Shown here: one piece after another, positions 55,207 through 63,798 of the stretch
Layout: each line of letters begins with the position of its first letter
Position numbering within the stretch: the first letter of the stretch is position 1
Source of the DNA: Gleimia coleocanis DSM 15436
GTDB lineage: Bacteria; Actinomycetota; Actinomycetes; Actinomycetales; Actinomycetaceae
Assembly: GCF_000159015.1 (NCBI RefSeq)
Contig: NZ_DS999541.1
Location: 1-64,000 of the forward strand
Length of the DNA: 64,000 nucleotides
Direction: 5' to 3'
Notes under the pieces: model-generated
What the model was told of the DNA's origin: nothing
The model's input: only the letters and a program-made list of their open reading frames with translations
Databases searched by the model: none
Program-made: the position numbers and the translations under genes

Positions 55207-55728
55207 TTAGTTTTCTAGGGCGGTGAGGTCTTGGTGGGCTTTGAGGATTTCGAGTTTTAGTGGTGGGCTTTGGGTTTGGTGGGTTCCGTTGAAGCGTAGG
55301 GTTATGTTGTTTAAGGTTACTTCCGCGTCCCAGGTGGTAGTGAGTGTTGGGTAGTAGATGCCGGTTTTGTCGTAGGGGTGGGTTACTGTCTGGTTGGGGT
55401 AGGGGCTGCCGGGGTCTTGGGTTTGTAGTTGGGTGCCGCCTCCGAAGTTGTAGGTGTAGGATTGGGGGATCCATTTGATGTTTACGTTGCCGAGTTCGGA
55501 GTCTAGGGTTTGGGTTTGTGGGGTAGGGGTGGTGGTGAGTAGGTGGAGTTCGTATCCGTCGGGTGAGTAACCATGAAACTGATCAGAACGACCCGTATAA
55601 ACAACACCAGTCTTATCAGTAGAATCATCTTGTGAATTCTTAGGCACTTCTACTGCTAGGGCGGAATAAGAAAAGGTAATGGTAAACGTAAGCGAAAAAA
55701 TCACCGCAAGCGGAGCATACTTTTTCAT
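55207..55728 (-). CDS. Secreted protein with a PKD-like domain
   Basis: 173 aa with a signal peptide (MKKYAPLAVIFSLTFTITFS.., cleavage near ALA-VE about residue 25). The C-terminal region has the PKD-like pattern seen in actinobacterial exported proteins: YTYNFGGGTQLQTQDPGSPYPNQ and VTHPYDKTGIYYPTLTTTWDAEV. Start 55728 was chosen because GGAG lies 7 bases upstream. It directly follows the frameshifted lipoprotein gene (one-base gap). Function unknown; likely cell-surface. Confidence 0.72.
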   Translation of the reverse strand: MKKYAPLAVIFSLTFTITFSYSALAVEVPKNSQDDSTDKTGVVYTGRSDQFHGYSPDGYELHLLTTTPTPQTQTLDSELGNVNIKWIPQSYTYNFGGGTQLQTQDPGSPYPNQTVTHPYDKTGIYYPTLTTTWDAEVTLNNITLRFNGTHQTQSPPLKLEILKAHQDLTALEN

Positions 55729-55729
55729 T

Positions 55730-56451
55730 TTAATGCTCCAAATTTGCCGCAACTACAACCCATTTACCATTAGCGAATGCGAAACTTACACGCTTAACAA
55801 GTGTTTCCGCAGGGATAGTTTCTAATGTCATAGTCGGAGCTGTGTAACCAAGATATTTGGAGACATCGGATGAAATCCGGAATGATATTTCACCGGGGTT
55901 TTCAACGCCGTCAGGAATGCCTACACCTAGAACCGTGACATTCGTTTCGTTGTAGTTAGCCAACCATTCTTTGTTTGTTTCGTTTTCTGGATTGCTGCAA
56001 CCATTTTGTTGCACATATCTGATGCTTCGCTACAGGTTTCCCCCAGGTATGTATGGTCACCGGTTGTGAATGCGTATGTGATTAGTTCTTGCAGGTAGAT
56101 TGCTACTGCTTCAGCACCTTCTTGGGTGTGTTCGTAGCCTTTGGCGGGGTATTCAGGTTTAGGGTACTTCAGGTTCGCAGCTGGTCGTGGCAGTGGTTTC
56201 GTAGCTTTCCACACGTTAGGGTCATCGGTGGGTTTAAGGACTCCCGTGTCTTTCCACGCTTGAATCTGCTCATCAACGGTGGCGTATTCTTTAGACTGGG
56301 TTTCATCCTGGTTTTCAGGTTTGTCTATTACCTTGTTGTGTTCAACAACAGGGTGTTTGTCAGCGGAGTCTGAGGTACCGCAGGCTGTTAAAGAAACGGG
56401 TGTGGCGACTAGTAGCAGTGCTAGTAGTGCGGGGAGAGGGTTTTTACGCAT
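55730..56451 (-). pseudogene. DUF6318-like lipoprotein gene with a frameshift
   Basis: The first frame (56451 to 55927) encodes a lipoprotein: signal MRKNPLPALLALLLVATPVSLTAC with a lipobox Cys at 24, a charged linker, then YPAKGYEHTQEGAEAVAIYLQELITYAF.. SEASDMCNKM. After that the conserved-looking part (NKEWLANYNETNVTVLGVG.., to ..FANGKWVVVAANLEH at 55733) continues in the -1 frame. The two frames overlap at 55927-56014, with the switch near 55983-56000. The pattern fits a one-base indel in an A-rich stretch; no good slippery heptamer for programmed frameshifting was seen. Confidence 0.7.
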
Positions 56452-56612
56452 GTCATCTTCCTTGAGTACATGTTGTTACCTATTACTTTAAGGTTATTAC
56501 GTGTAGGCATAAAGTGAAACCAGATTCAAAAACCTGTGGATAAGCTAAGGAATGGTTAAGCACCACAAAACTTAACCTATCGATACAGCAGAGGTTTAGT
56601 ATCATTGACAGT

Positions 56613-57791
56613 ATGACTGAATTTCTGACTTCAACTCTTGCAATCATTATTTACGTTGTGCTTGGCTTAGCTGCCGTAGCTGGCGTGGGCTTTGCTGTCG
56701 CTAAATCCCGTAAGGAACTACCTCCAGCACCGCAGCGACCACAGCTGGAAACTCCTAAAGCTTCAGAAACTCACGGAGAAGCTGCAGAGGGCGCCCTCGA
56801 AAATGTGGAAACGGTGGACGCACCCGTTGAAGCAGAACCAGAATACGACAAACCAGAAACTGCCGTGGGACGCATGGAACGTCTGCGTTCTCGCCTGGCA
56901 GGATCCGGACGCCTGGGTGCCACCCTGCTGGCAATTCTTTCCAAGGGCGATCTGTCTGAAGCCGACTGGGAAGAATTTGAAGACACCCTGCTCATGGCTG
57001 ACCTGGGGCTCGACGCAACTGAAGAAATCCTGGGGAATCTGCGTAAAGCCGTGCAGGTAAAGAACACCACTGACCCAGCGGAAGTTAAAGAACTGCTGCG
57101 TGCAGAGCTTCTAAAGCAGGTAAATCCAGAACTTGACCGTTCTCTGAACCTCTCAGTCACCGAAACCGCAGAAGGAAAGCGTCACCCAGCGGTAGTGCTG
57201 ATGGTAGGTGTAAACGGTACGGGTAAGACCACCACAGTGGGTAAACTAGCGCGTCTGTTCGTTGCAGAAGATCGCAAGGTAGTACTGGGTGCTGCAGACA
57301 CATTCCGCGCTGCCGCCGCAGAACAGCTCACCACCTGGGGCGACCGCGTTGGGATTGAAACCGTCCGCTCTGAGCAAGAAGGCGCAGACCCAGCTTCCGT
57401 CGCATTCGATGCCGTAAAACGCGGTCAAGAAGTAGAAGCAGACGTAGTACTGGTGGATACTGCTGGTCGCTTGCAAAACAAGTCCACCCTCATGGATGAG
57501 CTTGGGAAAGTAAAACGCGTAATGGAAAAACGCGGTCCAGTTTCCGAAGTACTACTGGTATTGGACGCTACCACCGGACAGAACGGTTTACGCCAGGCAC
57601 AAGTATTCGCAGAAGTAGTAGATGTAACCGGCGTAGTACTCACTAAACTAGACGGTTCCGCAAAAGGCGGGGTAGTAGTCTCCGTACAGCGTGAGCTGGG
57701 CGTGCCAGTGAAGCTTGTTGGTCTGGGTGAAGGCGCTGATGACTTAGCGCCATTTAACCCAGCAGACTTCGTCGACGCAATCCTCAATTAA
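56613..57791 (+). CDS. ftsY: Signal recognition particle receptor
   Basis: The GTPase that docks SRP-ribosome complexes at the membrane. 392 aa: an N-terminal membrane span (residues about 8-28, so membrane-anchored), an acidic A domain (to about 90), then the NG domain with G1 GVNGTGKTTTVGKLA, DTFRAAAAEQL, DTAGRLQNKSTLM and TKLDGSAKGG. No Shine-Dalgarno before the ATG; TAGTAT sits 10 bases upstream. Partner of ffh, 63 bases downstream. Confidence 0.95.
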   Translation: MTEFLTSTLAIIIYVVLGLAAVAGVGFAVAKSRKELPPAPQRPQLETPKASETHGEAAEGALENVETVDAPVEAEPEYDKPETAVGRMERLRSRLAGSGRLGATLLAILSKGDLSEADWEEFEDTLLMADLGLDATEEILGNLRKAVQVKNTTDPAEVKELLRAELLKQVNPELDRSLNLSVTETAEGKRHPAVVLMVGVNGTGKTTTVGKLARLFVAEDRKVVLGAADTFRAAAAEQLTTWGDRVGIETVRSEQEGADPASVAFDAVKRGQEVEADVVLVDTAGRLQNKSTLMDELGKVKRVMEKRGPVSEVLLVLDATTGQNGLRQAQVFAEVVDVTGVVLTKLDGSAKGGVVVSVQRELGVPVKLVGLGEGADDLAPFNPADFVDAILN

Positions 57792-57854
57792 CCGCTAGAA
57801 TCTAACGTAGCGAAGTAAGCGCGTAAGCGACCAGAACAACTAAAGGCTTAACCA

Positions 57855-59429
57855 GTGTTTCAGAACCTCTCAGATAAACTAACGGACTCATTTAAAAAAC
57901 TACGTGGCAAAGGTGTCATCACCGAAGCTGATATTGACGCAACCGCTTCAGAGATTCGTCGCGCCCTTTTGGATGCTGACGTAGCTCTGCCAGTAGTGCG
58001 TCAATTCGTATCCGCAGTTAAAGAAAAAGCACTGGGCGCAACTGTTACCCAAGGTCTGAAACCAGGCCAGCAGGTAGTGCGTGTAGTACACGACGAACTG
58101 GTTGAAATCCTCGGTGGTGAAACTCGCGAACTGCACTTTGCACAGCGCGGACCAACGATTTTCATGCTGGCTGGTCTGCAAGGTGCCGGTAAGACTACTT
58201 TGGCAGGTAAACTCGCGAAATGGATGCGTTCTGAGAATAAGCGCGTCCTGCTAGTCGCAGCTGACTTGCAGCGTCCAAATGCGGTAAATCAGCTGCAGGT
58301 AATGGGACAGCGAGCCGGCGTGGAAGTTTGGGCTCCGGAACCCGGTAACGGTGTGGGCGACCCCGTACAGGTAGCGCGCACTGGTGTAAACCACGCAATC
58401 GAAAACGGATTTGACCTGGTAATCGTTGATACTGCCGGTCGTCTGGGCATCGATGAAGAAATGATGCAACAGGCTCGTAATATCCGCGAAGCCATCAACC
58501 CACATGAAGTGCTGTTCGTACTTGATGCCATGGTTGGTCAAGACGCGGTGCAGACCTCTGTTGCTTTCCGCGACGGCGTAGGCTTCACCGGTGTCGTTCT
58601 TTCCAAGCTGGATGGTGACGCTCGTGGTGGTGCGGCACTTTCTGTACGTGGTGTTACCGGGCAGCCAATCCTCTTTGCTTCCACCGGTGAAGGCCTGGAT
58701 GATTTTGAACGTTTCCACCCTGATCGTATGGCCAGCCGAATTCTGGACATGGGTGATATTCTCACGCTGATTGAACAGGCTGAGAAGAAGATTGATCAGG
58801 CGCAGGCGCAGGAAGTTGCTGAAAAAGCACTGTCTGGTGGTTTAACCCTAGATGACTTCCTCACCCAGTTGCAGCAGATTCGTAAGCTCGGCTCCATGAA
58901 GAAAATCTTGGGGATGCTGCCAGGGGTGGGACAGTTTAAAGACCAGTTGGATAACTTCGATGAAAAAGAAGTTAACCGGATTGAAGCTATCGTGCGTTCT
59001 ATGACCCCAGCTGAACGCCGTGACGTGCGTTTGCTGAATGGTTCCCGTCGTGCGCGTATTGCTGCGGGCTCTGGTACTACCGTAGCGGAAGTAAACGCTT
59101 TGGTTAAGCGTTTTGAAGCTGCCCGGGAAATGATGAAGCGCATGGGTGGCATGGCCGGTGGTGGCATGGGCGGTTTCCCAGGTATGGGTAACTTACCTGG
59201 CTCCGGTAAGCGTTCTAAGGCTCGTCAACCAAAGGCTGCGAAGAAGAAGTCCAAGAGTAAGGTATCTGGCAACCCAGCGAAGCGTCGTGAAGCTGAGCTT
59301 GGCTCCATGATTCCAGCTGAACACCGCGCTGGTTCTGCGTTTGGTGCGCCTACACAGGCAGTGCCAGAGTCTCGTCCATCTTTAGATGAACTGCCAGACG
59401 ATATTAAGCGTATGTTGGGTGGTCTGTAG
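57855..59429 (+). CDS. ffh: Signal recognition particle protein Ffh
   Basis: The SRP54 GTPase that binds signal peptides and 4.5S RNA. 524 aa: N domain, G domain with GLQGAGKTTLAGKLAKWM, DLQRPNAVNQL, DTAGRLGIDEEMM and SKLDGDARGGAALS; M domain from about 325 (KLGSMKKILGMLPGVGQ, GSRRARIAAGSGTTVAEVNALVKRFEAAREMMKRMG) and a Met/Gly stretch followed by a basic tail. GTG start. Overlaps the next gene by one base. Confidence 0.96.
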   Translation: MFQNLSDKLTDSFKKLRGKGVITEADIDATASEIRRALLDADVALPVVRQFVSAVKEKALGATVTQGLKPGQQVVRVVHDELVEILGGETRELHFAQRGPTIFMLAGLQGAGKTTLAGKLAKWMRSENKRVLLVAADLQRPNAVNQLQVMGQRAGVEVWAPEPGNGVGDPVQVARTGVNHAIENGFDLVIVDTAGRLGIDEEMMQQARNIREAINPHEVLFVLDAMVGQDAVQTSVAFRDGVGFTGVVLSKLDGDARGGAALSVRGVTGQPILFASTGEGLDDFERFHPDRMASRILDMGDILTLIEQAEKKIDQAQAQEVAEKALSGGLTLDDFLTQLQQIRKLGSMKKILGMLPGVGQFKDQLDNFDEKEVNRIEAIVRSMTPAERRDVRLLNGSRRARIAAGSGTTVAEVNALVKRFEAAREMMKRMGGMAGGGMGGFPGMGNLPGSGKRSKARQPKAAKKKSKSKVSGNPAKRREAELGSMIPAEHRAGSAFGAPTQAVPESRPSLDELPDDIKRMLGGL

Positions 59430-60541
59430 TGCGTTTACGCGGACAAGCCCTGTGGAGATCCCCTGCGGTAGCGGGGGATTCCCCATTTTCTGCGCCTGCC
59501 CCAGAATGGGTAGCAGGAGATTTCGAGATTCGTGAGGGGCACATTTATCAGGTGCCGGCGACGGGTAGCGCAGATGTGGAAGGTTGGATTGTTCCTGGTT
59601 TAGTTGATGTGCACTGCCATATCGGCATTAAGCAGGGTGGATTCGCTAACCCAGATGAGATGTTGGAACAGGCTCGCATAAATCACCGAGCTGGTGTGCT
59701 TTTAGTACGTGACTGTGGCAGCCCTAGTGATAACTCGCATGTGCGTGACCGCGCTGATACGGTGCGTTTGGTACGTGCTGGGCGGCATTTGGCGAAGCCG
59801 AAGCGTTACATTCGCGGGTCTGCTCTTGAGTTGGTAACTGATGCGCAACTGCCTGCCGTGATGCTTGCGCAGGCACGGGCGGGTGACGGCTGGGTGAAGC
59901 TAGTGGGGGACTGGATTGACCGTGCGGATGGGGCTGAGTCCGATTTGCGTCCGCTGTGGGATGGTGCGGCTTTGCGTGAGGGCGTGGCGGCTGTGCATGA
60001 AGTTGGCGGCCGCGTCACGGTACATTCATTCGCGCATGCGACGATTGACGCGTTGCTGGACGCGGGGGTGGACTGTATTGAGCATGGCACGGGTATGGAT
60101 TCTGATCAGATTCGCCAGGCTGCTGCGCAGGGGATTGCGATTACGCCAACTTTGTTGCAGGTAGCTTTATTTGATCAGTTTGCGGCGCAGGCGGGGGATA
60201 AGTTCCCAGTTTATCGTGACCATATGTTGGGTTTGCAGGCTCGTCATGAGCAAGTTTTGGCTGATTTTTTGGATGCTGGAGTACAGCTTTTGCCGGGGAC
60301 GGATGCGGGTGGTTTTCAACCGCATGGGTTGCTTCCACAGGAGTTGTTGCGTTGGCGTGAGCTTGGTTTGTCGGATGCGCAGATTTTGGATTTGGGTTCT
60401 TGGCGGGCGCGGGATTATTTGGGTTTCCCTTCTCTTTCCGAGGGCGCAATGGCGGATCTTGTCGTTTATGCTTCGAACCCGGCAGCGGATATTTCTGTAC
60501 TGGCACGGCCGATTTTCACGAATTTGGGTGTAACCGGGTAA
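59429..60541 (+). CDS. Amidohydrolase family protein
   Basis: A 370-aa metal-dependent hydrolase (imidazolonepropionase-like). VPGLVDVHCHIG holds the HxH metal motif (near residue 66); VTVHSFAHATIDALLDAGVDCIEHGTG and LLPGTDAGG carry the further His and Asp ligands. The substrate is unknown. The GTG start overlaps the ffh stop, so it is co-translated with ffh; the link is probably only transcriptional. Its 3' end contains one GCCCTCGG copy. Confidence 0.88.
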   Translation: MRLRGQALWRSPAVAGDSPFSAPAPEWVAGDFEIREGHIYQVPATGSADVEGWIVPGLVDVHCHIGIKQGGFANPDEMLEQARINHRAGVLLVRDCGSPSDNSHVRDRADTVRLVRAGRHLAKPKRYIRGSALELVTDAQLPAVMLAQARAGDGWVKLVGDWIDRADGAESDLRPLWDGAALREGVAAVHEVGGRVTVHSFAHATIDALLDAGVDCIEHGTGMDSDQIRQAAAQGIAITPTLLQVALFDQFAAQAGDKFPVYRDHMLGLQARHEQVLADFLDAGVQLLPGTDAGGFQPHGLLPQELLRWRELGLSDAQILDLGSWRARDYLGFPSLSEGAMADLVVYASNPAADISVLARPIFTNLGVTG

Positions 60542-60747
60542 TTGGTGAGCAATCCCACCTTAATATCTGGTTGGCTTTTTTGAAAAAGACTTTGGGTTTT
60601 AGCTAGAAATCTGGCAAAATAGATTGTTGTACTCGAAGTATATAGACCCTCTCTCTATAGGACTTCGCGTCCGGGAATCATTTTGATATCCATGACCCCC
60701 GGATTGATACATGATTCCAAAACTAATAATGAGGAGTGACCACTAAA
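60542..60747 (+). promoter_or_regulatory. rpsP leader region
   Basis: A 206-base gap before rpsP without a gene. It must carry the rpsP operon promoter; TATAGA-CCCTCTC-TCTATA (60641-60659) is a 6-7-6 inverted repeat in the middle. No T-tract terminator or known leader structure was recognised. Confidence 0.35.
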
Positions 60748-61209
60748 GTGGCAGTTCGTATTCGACTCAAGCGAATGGGTAAGATCCACGCACCTTTCTA
60801 CCGCGTGGTAGTAGTTGACCAGCGTAAGAAGCGCGATGGTCGCGTAATTGAAGAAATCGGTATTTACGATCCAACTCGTACTCCATCCGTCATCGAAATC
60901 AAGGGTGACCGTGCACAGTACTGGTTGGGCGTTGGCGCACAGCCATCCGATCAGGTTCTGAACCTGCTGAAGCTGACCGGTGACTGGGCAGCTCACAAGG
61001 GTGTTAAGAACCCTGTTTCTCGCGTGAAGTACGCTTCCACCGACGCTGAAGCAGCTGCTAAGGCAGTTAAGGCTGCTGAAGAAGAAGCTATTAAGCGTAA
61101 GGCAGAAGCTGCTGAAGCTAAGGCTAAGGAAGAAGCTGAAAAGGCTGCAGCTGCTGAAGCAGAAGCAGTTGAAGAAGTAGCTGAAGAAGCTCCAGCTGAG
61201 GAAGCCTGA
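60748..61209 (+). CDS. rpsP: Ribosomal protein S16
   Basis: Small-subunit protein needed for 16S assembly. 153 aa from the GTG at 60748 ([38 protein letters not shown], the standard start). GAGGAG (60731-60736) precedes it; a GTG inside that site at 60736 would add four residues and was rejected. Beyond the core (about 85 residues) it has a long Ala/Glu/Lys-rich tail ([14 protein letters not shown].., predicted helical), as in many actinobacteria. First of rpsP-khpA-rimM-trmD. Confidence 0.95.
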   Translation: MAVRIRLKRMGKIHAPFYRVVVVDQRKKRDGRVIEEIGIYDPTRTPSVIEIKGDRAQYWLGVGAQPSDQVLNLLKLTGDWAAHKGVKNPVSRVKYASTDAEAAAKAVKAAEEEAIKRKAEAAEAKAKEEAEKAAAAEAEAVEEVAEEAPAEEA

Positions 61210-61211
61210 GC

Positions 61212-61451
61212 ATGTTAGCTGACGCACTTGAGCATTTGGTAAGCGGGATTGTAGATAATCCTGAGGACGTAGAAGTTACCTCCCGTTCTATGCGACGTGG
61301 ACAGCTTCTGGAAGTCCGTGTGAATCCAGATGACTTGGGCCGTGTAATCGGTCGTAACGGTCGTACAGCACGGGCACTGCGCTCAGTTATTTCTGCGCTT
61401 TCAACTCGAGGACCGGTTCGAGTAGACGTAATCGATACCGATCGGGACTAA
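61212..61451 (+). CDS. khpA: KH-domain RNA-binding protein
   Basis: A 79-aa single KH domain protein (KhpA/YlqC type), with VNPDDLGRVIGRNGRTARALRSVISAL, including the GRNG loop (GxxG). Acts with KhpB in RNA binding related to cell size and ribosome assembly in Firmicutes; role here by homology. Begins two bases after rpsP. Confidence 0.93.
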   Translation: MLADALEHLVSGIVDNPEDVEVTSRSMRRGQLLEVRVNPDDLGRVIGRNGRTARALRSVISALSTRGPVRVDVIDTDRD

Positions 61452-61460
61452 ACCTTGAGT

Positions 61461-61497
61461 TTTAGGGCGGTGTGGGGAAGCCTCACACCGCCCTAAA
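61461..61497. terminator. Strong hairpin between khpA and rimM
   Basis: A 14-bp perfect stem (61461-61474 with 61484-61497) that can extend to 17 bp with a 3-nt loop. No T-run follows, so it could be a weak terminator, a processing site or a stability element splitting the operon. Confidence 0.6.
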
Positions 61498-61551
61498 GCA
61501 TATTTACTATACTGTTACTGTACTTTCACTAAACCTAAAGGGAATATCACT

Positions 61552-62082
61552 GTGGACCTAACTGTTGCGGAAATCGGCGCAGCACACGCGCTGAAAGGCG
61601 AAGTGCTTCTTAACCTGCACACTGACGTACCAGAAGAACGCATTTACCCAGGCGCACAGTTCCGCACTGTCCCAGCCGGACGCGGTCCACTCACCGTTGA
61701 TACGATTCGCGTACACAAGGGCCGCCTGGCAGTTCGCTTCGCAGGACATGCTGACCGCAACGCCGCTGAAGCCCTCCGCAGCACTAAACTTGTCATTGAC
61801 TTTGATGAAGTAGAACTAGAAGAAGACGCCTGGTACGCTGACGAACTAATCGGTTTTAAAGCCTTGCATGTAAACGGAACCGAGCTGGGGGAAGTATCTG
61901 ACCTGATTTTGGGAGATGCTCAGGACCTATTGGAAATCAAATACCAGGGTCGTAAAGTTTTAGTGCCTTTCGTAGAAGAGTTAGTACCAGTAATCGACGA
62001 AGAAGCTGAAACTGTTCTACTTGATCCACCGGGTGGACTATTCGACGAAGACTTCGTAACGACTGCTGCACCCGAGCAGTAA
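61552..62082 (+). CDS. rimM: Ribosome maturation factor RimM
   Basis: Binds S19 and helps 30S maturation. 176 aa: N-terminal RimM barrel (VAEIGAAHALKGEVLLNLHTD) and C-terminal PRC barrel (WYADELIGFKALHVNGTELGEVSDLI.. DLLEIKYQGRKVLVPFVEELVPVID). GTG start with AAAGGG upstream. 100 bases after khpA behind the hairpin; a TATACT (61508-61513) might give it its own promoter. Confidence 0.95.
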   Translation: MDLTVAEIGAAHALKGEVLLNLHTDVPEERIYPGAQFRTVPAGRGPLTVDTIRVHKGRLAVRFAGHADRNAAEALRSTKLVIDFDEVELEEDAWYADELIGFKALHVNGTELGEVSDLILGDAQDLLEIKYQGRKVLVPFVEELVPVIDEEAETVLLDPPGGLFDEDFVTTAAPEQ

Positions 62083-62132
62083 CCAACTGATACTTACTAA
62101 AAACTGGCAACCAGTAAGGTATTTTAAACACT

Positions 62133-63314
62133 ATGCGTTTTGACTTTATCTCCATCTTCCCGCAGTATTTCAACGCTTTGGAACTGTCTCTCATGGGTAA
62201 AGCCGTGCAGAATGGGCAGCTTTCCATCAACGTACATGACTTGCGTGACTGGACTGAAGATAAGCATCGCACAGTTGATGATGCTCCTTATGGTGGGGGC
62301 GCCGGCATGGTTATGCGCGCCGATATTTGGGGCAAGGCATTGGACTCAGTGATTGCTGGTTCAGGCCGCCGCGTTTTAGCTGTCCCAACGCCCTCGGGAA
62401 TTCCTCTCACCCAAGCAGCTGCGCGTGAACTGGTGTCGGCTGACCAGATTATTTTTGCGTGCGGACGCTATGAGGGAATTGATTACCGCGTGGTGGAACA
62501 CTACCGGAATGCCGGCGAAATTGAAGTTTTTGAGTATTCTATCGGTGACTACGTACTTAACGGTGGGGAAGTTGCTGCTCTGGTTTTAGTTGAAGCTGTG
62601 GCACGTTTGTTGGACGGCTTCATGTCTAACCCAGAATCTTTGGTGGAAGAATCCTTTGAAAATAACCTTTTAGAATACCCGGCTTTTACGCGTCCACTGC
62701 AGTGGCGCGAGCTGGAAGTACCTGAGGTTCTACGTACGGGTGACCACGGGCGGATTGAAGCTTGGCGTCGGGACTTGTCTTTGATGCGCACGGCAACGCG
62801 CCGCCCGGATATGGTTCGGGAACTTGATCCGCATCAGTTGAGCTTGAGCGATTTACAGAAGCTCGCCTACTACGGTTGGGTTTGGGCCGGTAGCGACCAG
62901 CCGGTTCTGCCCGGAGAAACACCTGATTTCGCGTGGACTGAGCTGGCAGTAGAATCTTCTGCCGTGGACCTGCAGATGGTTGCGAAAGACGGTCGGGTAG
63001 TGGCCGAGGGCGTCTGGGTGGAAGCCGCAGAGAATCCTCAGCTGGTTCCTAAACGAATGTTAGAAAGCCATCCGCTGGTAGTGAAACTCTGGGTGGATTC
63101 TAAATTTATGGGACGCGGTTTAGAAGGCGCGCTCTTAATGCATTTGCTAGAGGCATCCGCTCTAAAGGAGCGTAGCCTGGTGATTGCAGTTGATGCTGCC
63201 GATAAAGAGCTTACGAAGCTAGTGAAGTCCCTGGGCTTTAAGAAGCAGGGTCGTAAGTTTATCGAAGGCAGTGCTGGTAAAGAAAATCGTGCGGAAGTGT
63301 TTTTCCAACGGTAA
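62133..63314 (+). CDS. trmD: tRNA (guanine37-N1)-methyltransferase fused to a GNAT-like domain
   Basis: Residues 1 to about 250 are TrmD: MRFDFISIFPQYF, PYGGGAGMVMRADIW, and the knot region FACGRYEGIDYRVVEHY, EIEVFEYSIGDYVLNGGEVAALVLVEAVARLL, then LLEYPAFTRP. Usual TrmD ends near 250-270. Here about 125 more residues follow (from WTELAVESSAVDLQM), with LVVKLWVDSKFMGRGLEGALLMHLLEA, which has the acyl-CoA-binding pattern of GNAT acetyltransferases (V..x..R/GxG.A..L), then VIAVDAADKELTKLVKSLGFKKQG. The fusion is in frame. The N-terminal half carries one GCCCTCGG copy and the C-terminal half another. Confidence 0.88.
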   Translation: MRFDFISIFPQYFNALELSLMGKAVQNGQLSINVHDLRDWTEDKHRTVDDAPYGGGAGMVMRADIWGKALDSVIAGSGRRVLAVPTPSGIPLTQAAARELVSADQIIFACGRYEGIDYRVVEHYRNAGEIEVFEYSIGDYVLNGGEVAALVLVEAVARLLDGFMSNPESLVEESFENNLLEYPAFTRPLQWRELEVPEVLRTGDHGRIEAWRRDLSLMRTATRRPDMVRELDPHQLSLSDLQKLAYYGWVWAGSDQPVLPGETPDFAWTELAVESSAVDLQMVAKDGRVVAEGVWVEAAENPQLVPKRMLESHPLVVKLWVDSKFMGRGLEGALLMHLLEASALKERSLVIAVDAADKELTKLVKSLGFKKQGRKFIEGSAGKENRAEVFFQR

Positions 63315-63359
63315 CTATTGAGGCGGTAACGCTTAGCCTAGCTTCTACCGTAGAAAACA

Positions 63360-63450
63360 AAAACTCACATGGCAACGTGCGCTGGCATATGAGTTTTGGG
63401 CTTTTTAATTAAAAACTCACATGGCAACGAGTAGTCGCATGTGAGTTTTT
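63360..63450. terminator. Tandem ACTCACATGGCAACG hairpins after trmD
   Basis: Two adjacent hairpins share AAAACTCACATGGCAACG: the first pairs AAAACTCA (63360-63367) with TGAGTTTT (63390-63397), the second is a 13-bp perfect stem (63411-63423 with 63438-63450). They lie between trmD and the convergent DUF2469 gene and end in T-runs on both sides. Confidence 0.75.
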
Positions 63451-63465
63451 GCTTAAAGGGGGAAG

Positions 63466-63765
63466 TTAGGGGAGTTCCAAATCAGACTTGGCAATCTCTT
63501 CAATATTCACGTCCTTAAAAGACAAAACGTGAACATTTTTTACGAAACGGGAAGTCCGGTAAATATCCCACACCCAGGCATCGGTTAGGCGTAGTTCAAA
63601 GAAAACATCGTTACCAACAGGCTTAACCTGCACGTCCACCTGGTTACACAGGTAGAAACGACGTTCAGTTTCTACCACGTAGGTGAACAGATGCATAACA
63701 TCGCGGTATTCGCGGAATAGGTCTAACTCAAGGTTATTCTCGTAGCCTTCAATATCCTGGCTCAT
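63466..63765 (-). CDS. DUF2469 family protein
   Basis: A 99-aa actinobacterial protein of unknown function, normally next to rnhB. The family start is visible (MSQDIEGYENNLELDLFREYRDVMHLFTYVVETERRFYLCNQV). ATG 63765 was chosen; an ATG one codon earlier has the ribosome binding site (GAAGGG) too close. Same strand and 33 bases after rnhB, so in one transcript with it. Confidence 0.9.
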   Translation of the reverse strand: MSQDIEGYENNLELDLFREYRDVMHLFTYVVETERRFYLCNQVDVQVKPVGNDVFFELRLTDAWVWDIYRTSRFVKNVHVLSFKDVNIEEIAKSDLELP

Positions 63766-63798
63766 CATATTCCCTTCTCTAAAACTCTCTAACAGCTA

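Noticed and set aside
60655-61227. Long open frame antisense to rpsP
   Set aside because: It mirrors the Ala/Glu/Lys-rich tail of S16, giving Ser/Phe/Cys-rich low-complexity protein with no start signal. rpsP is certain.
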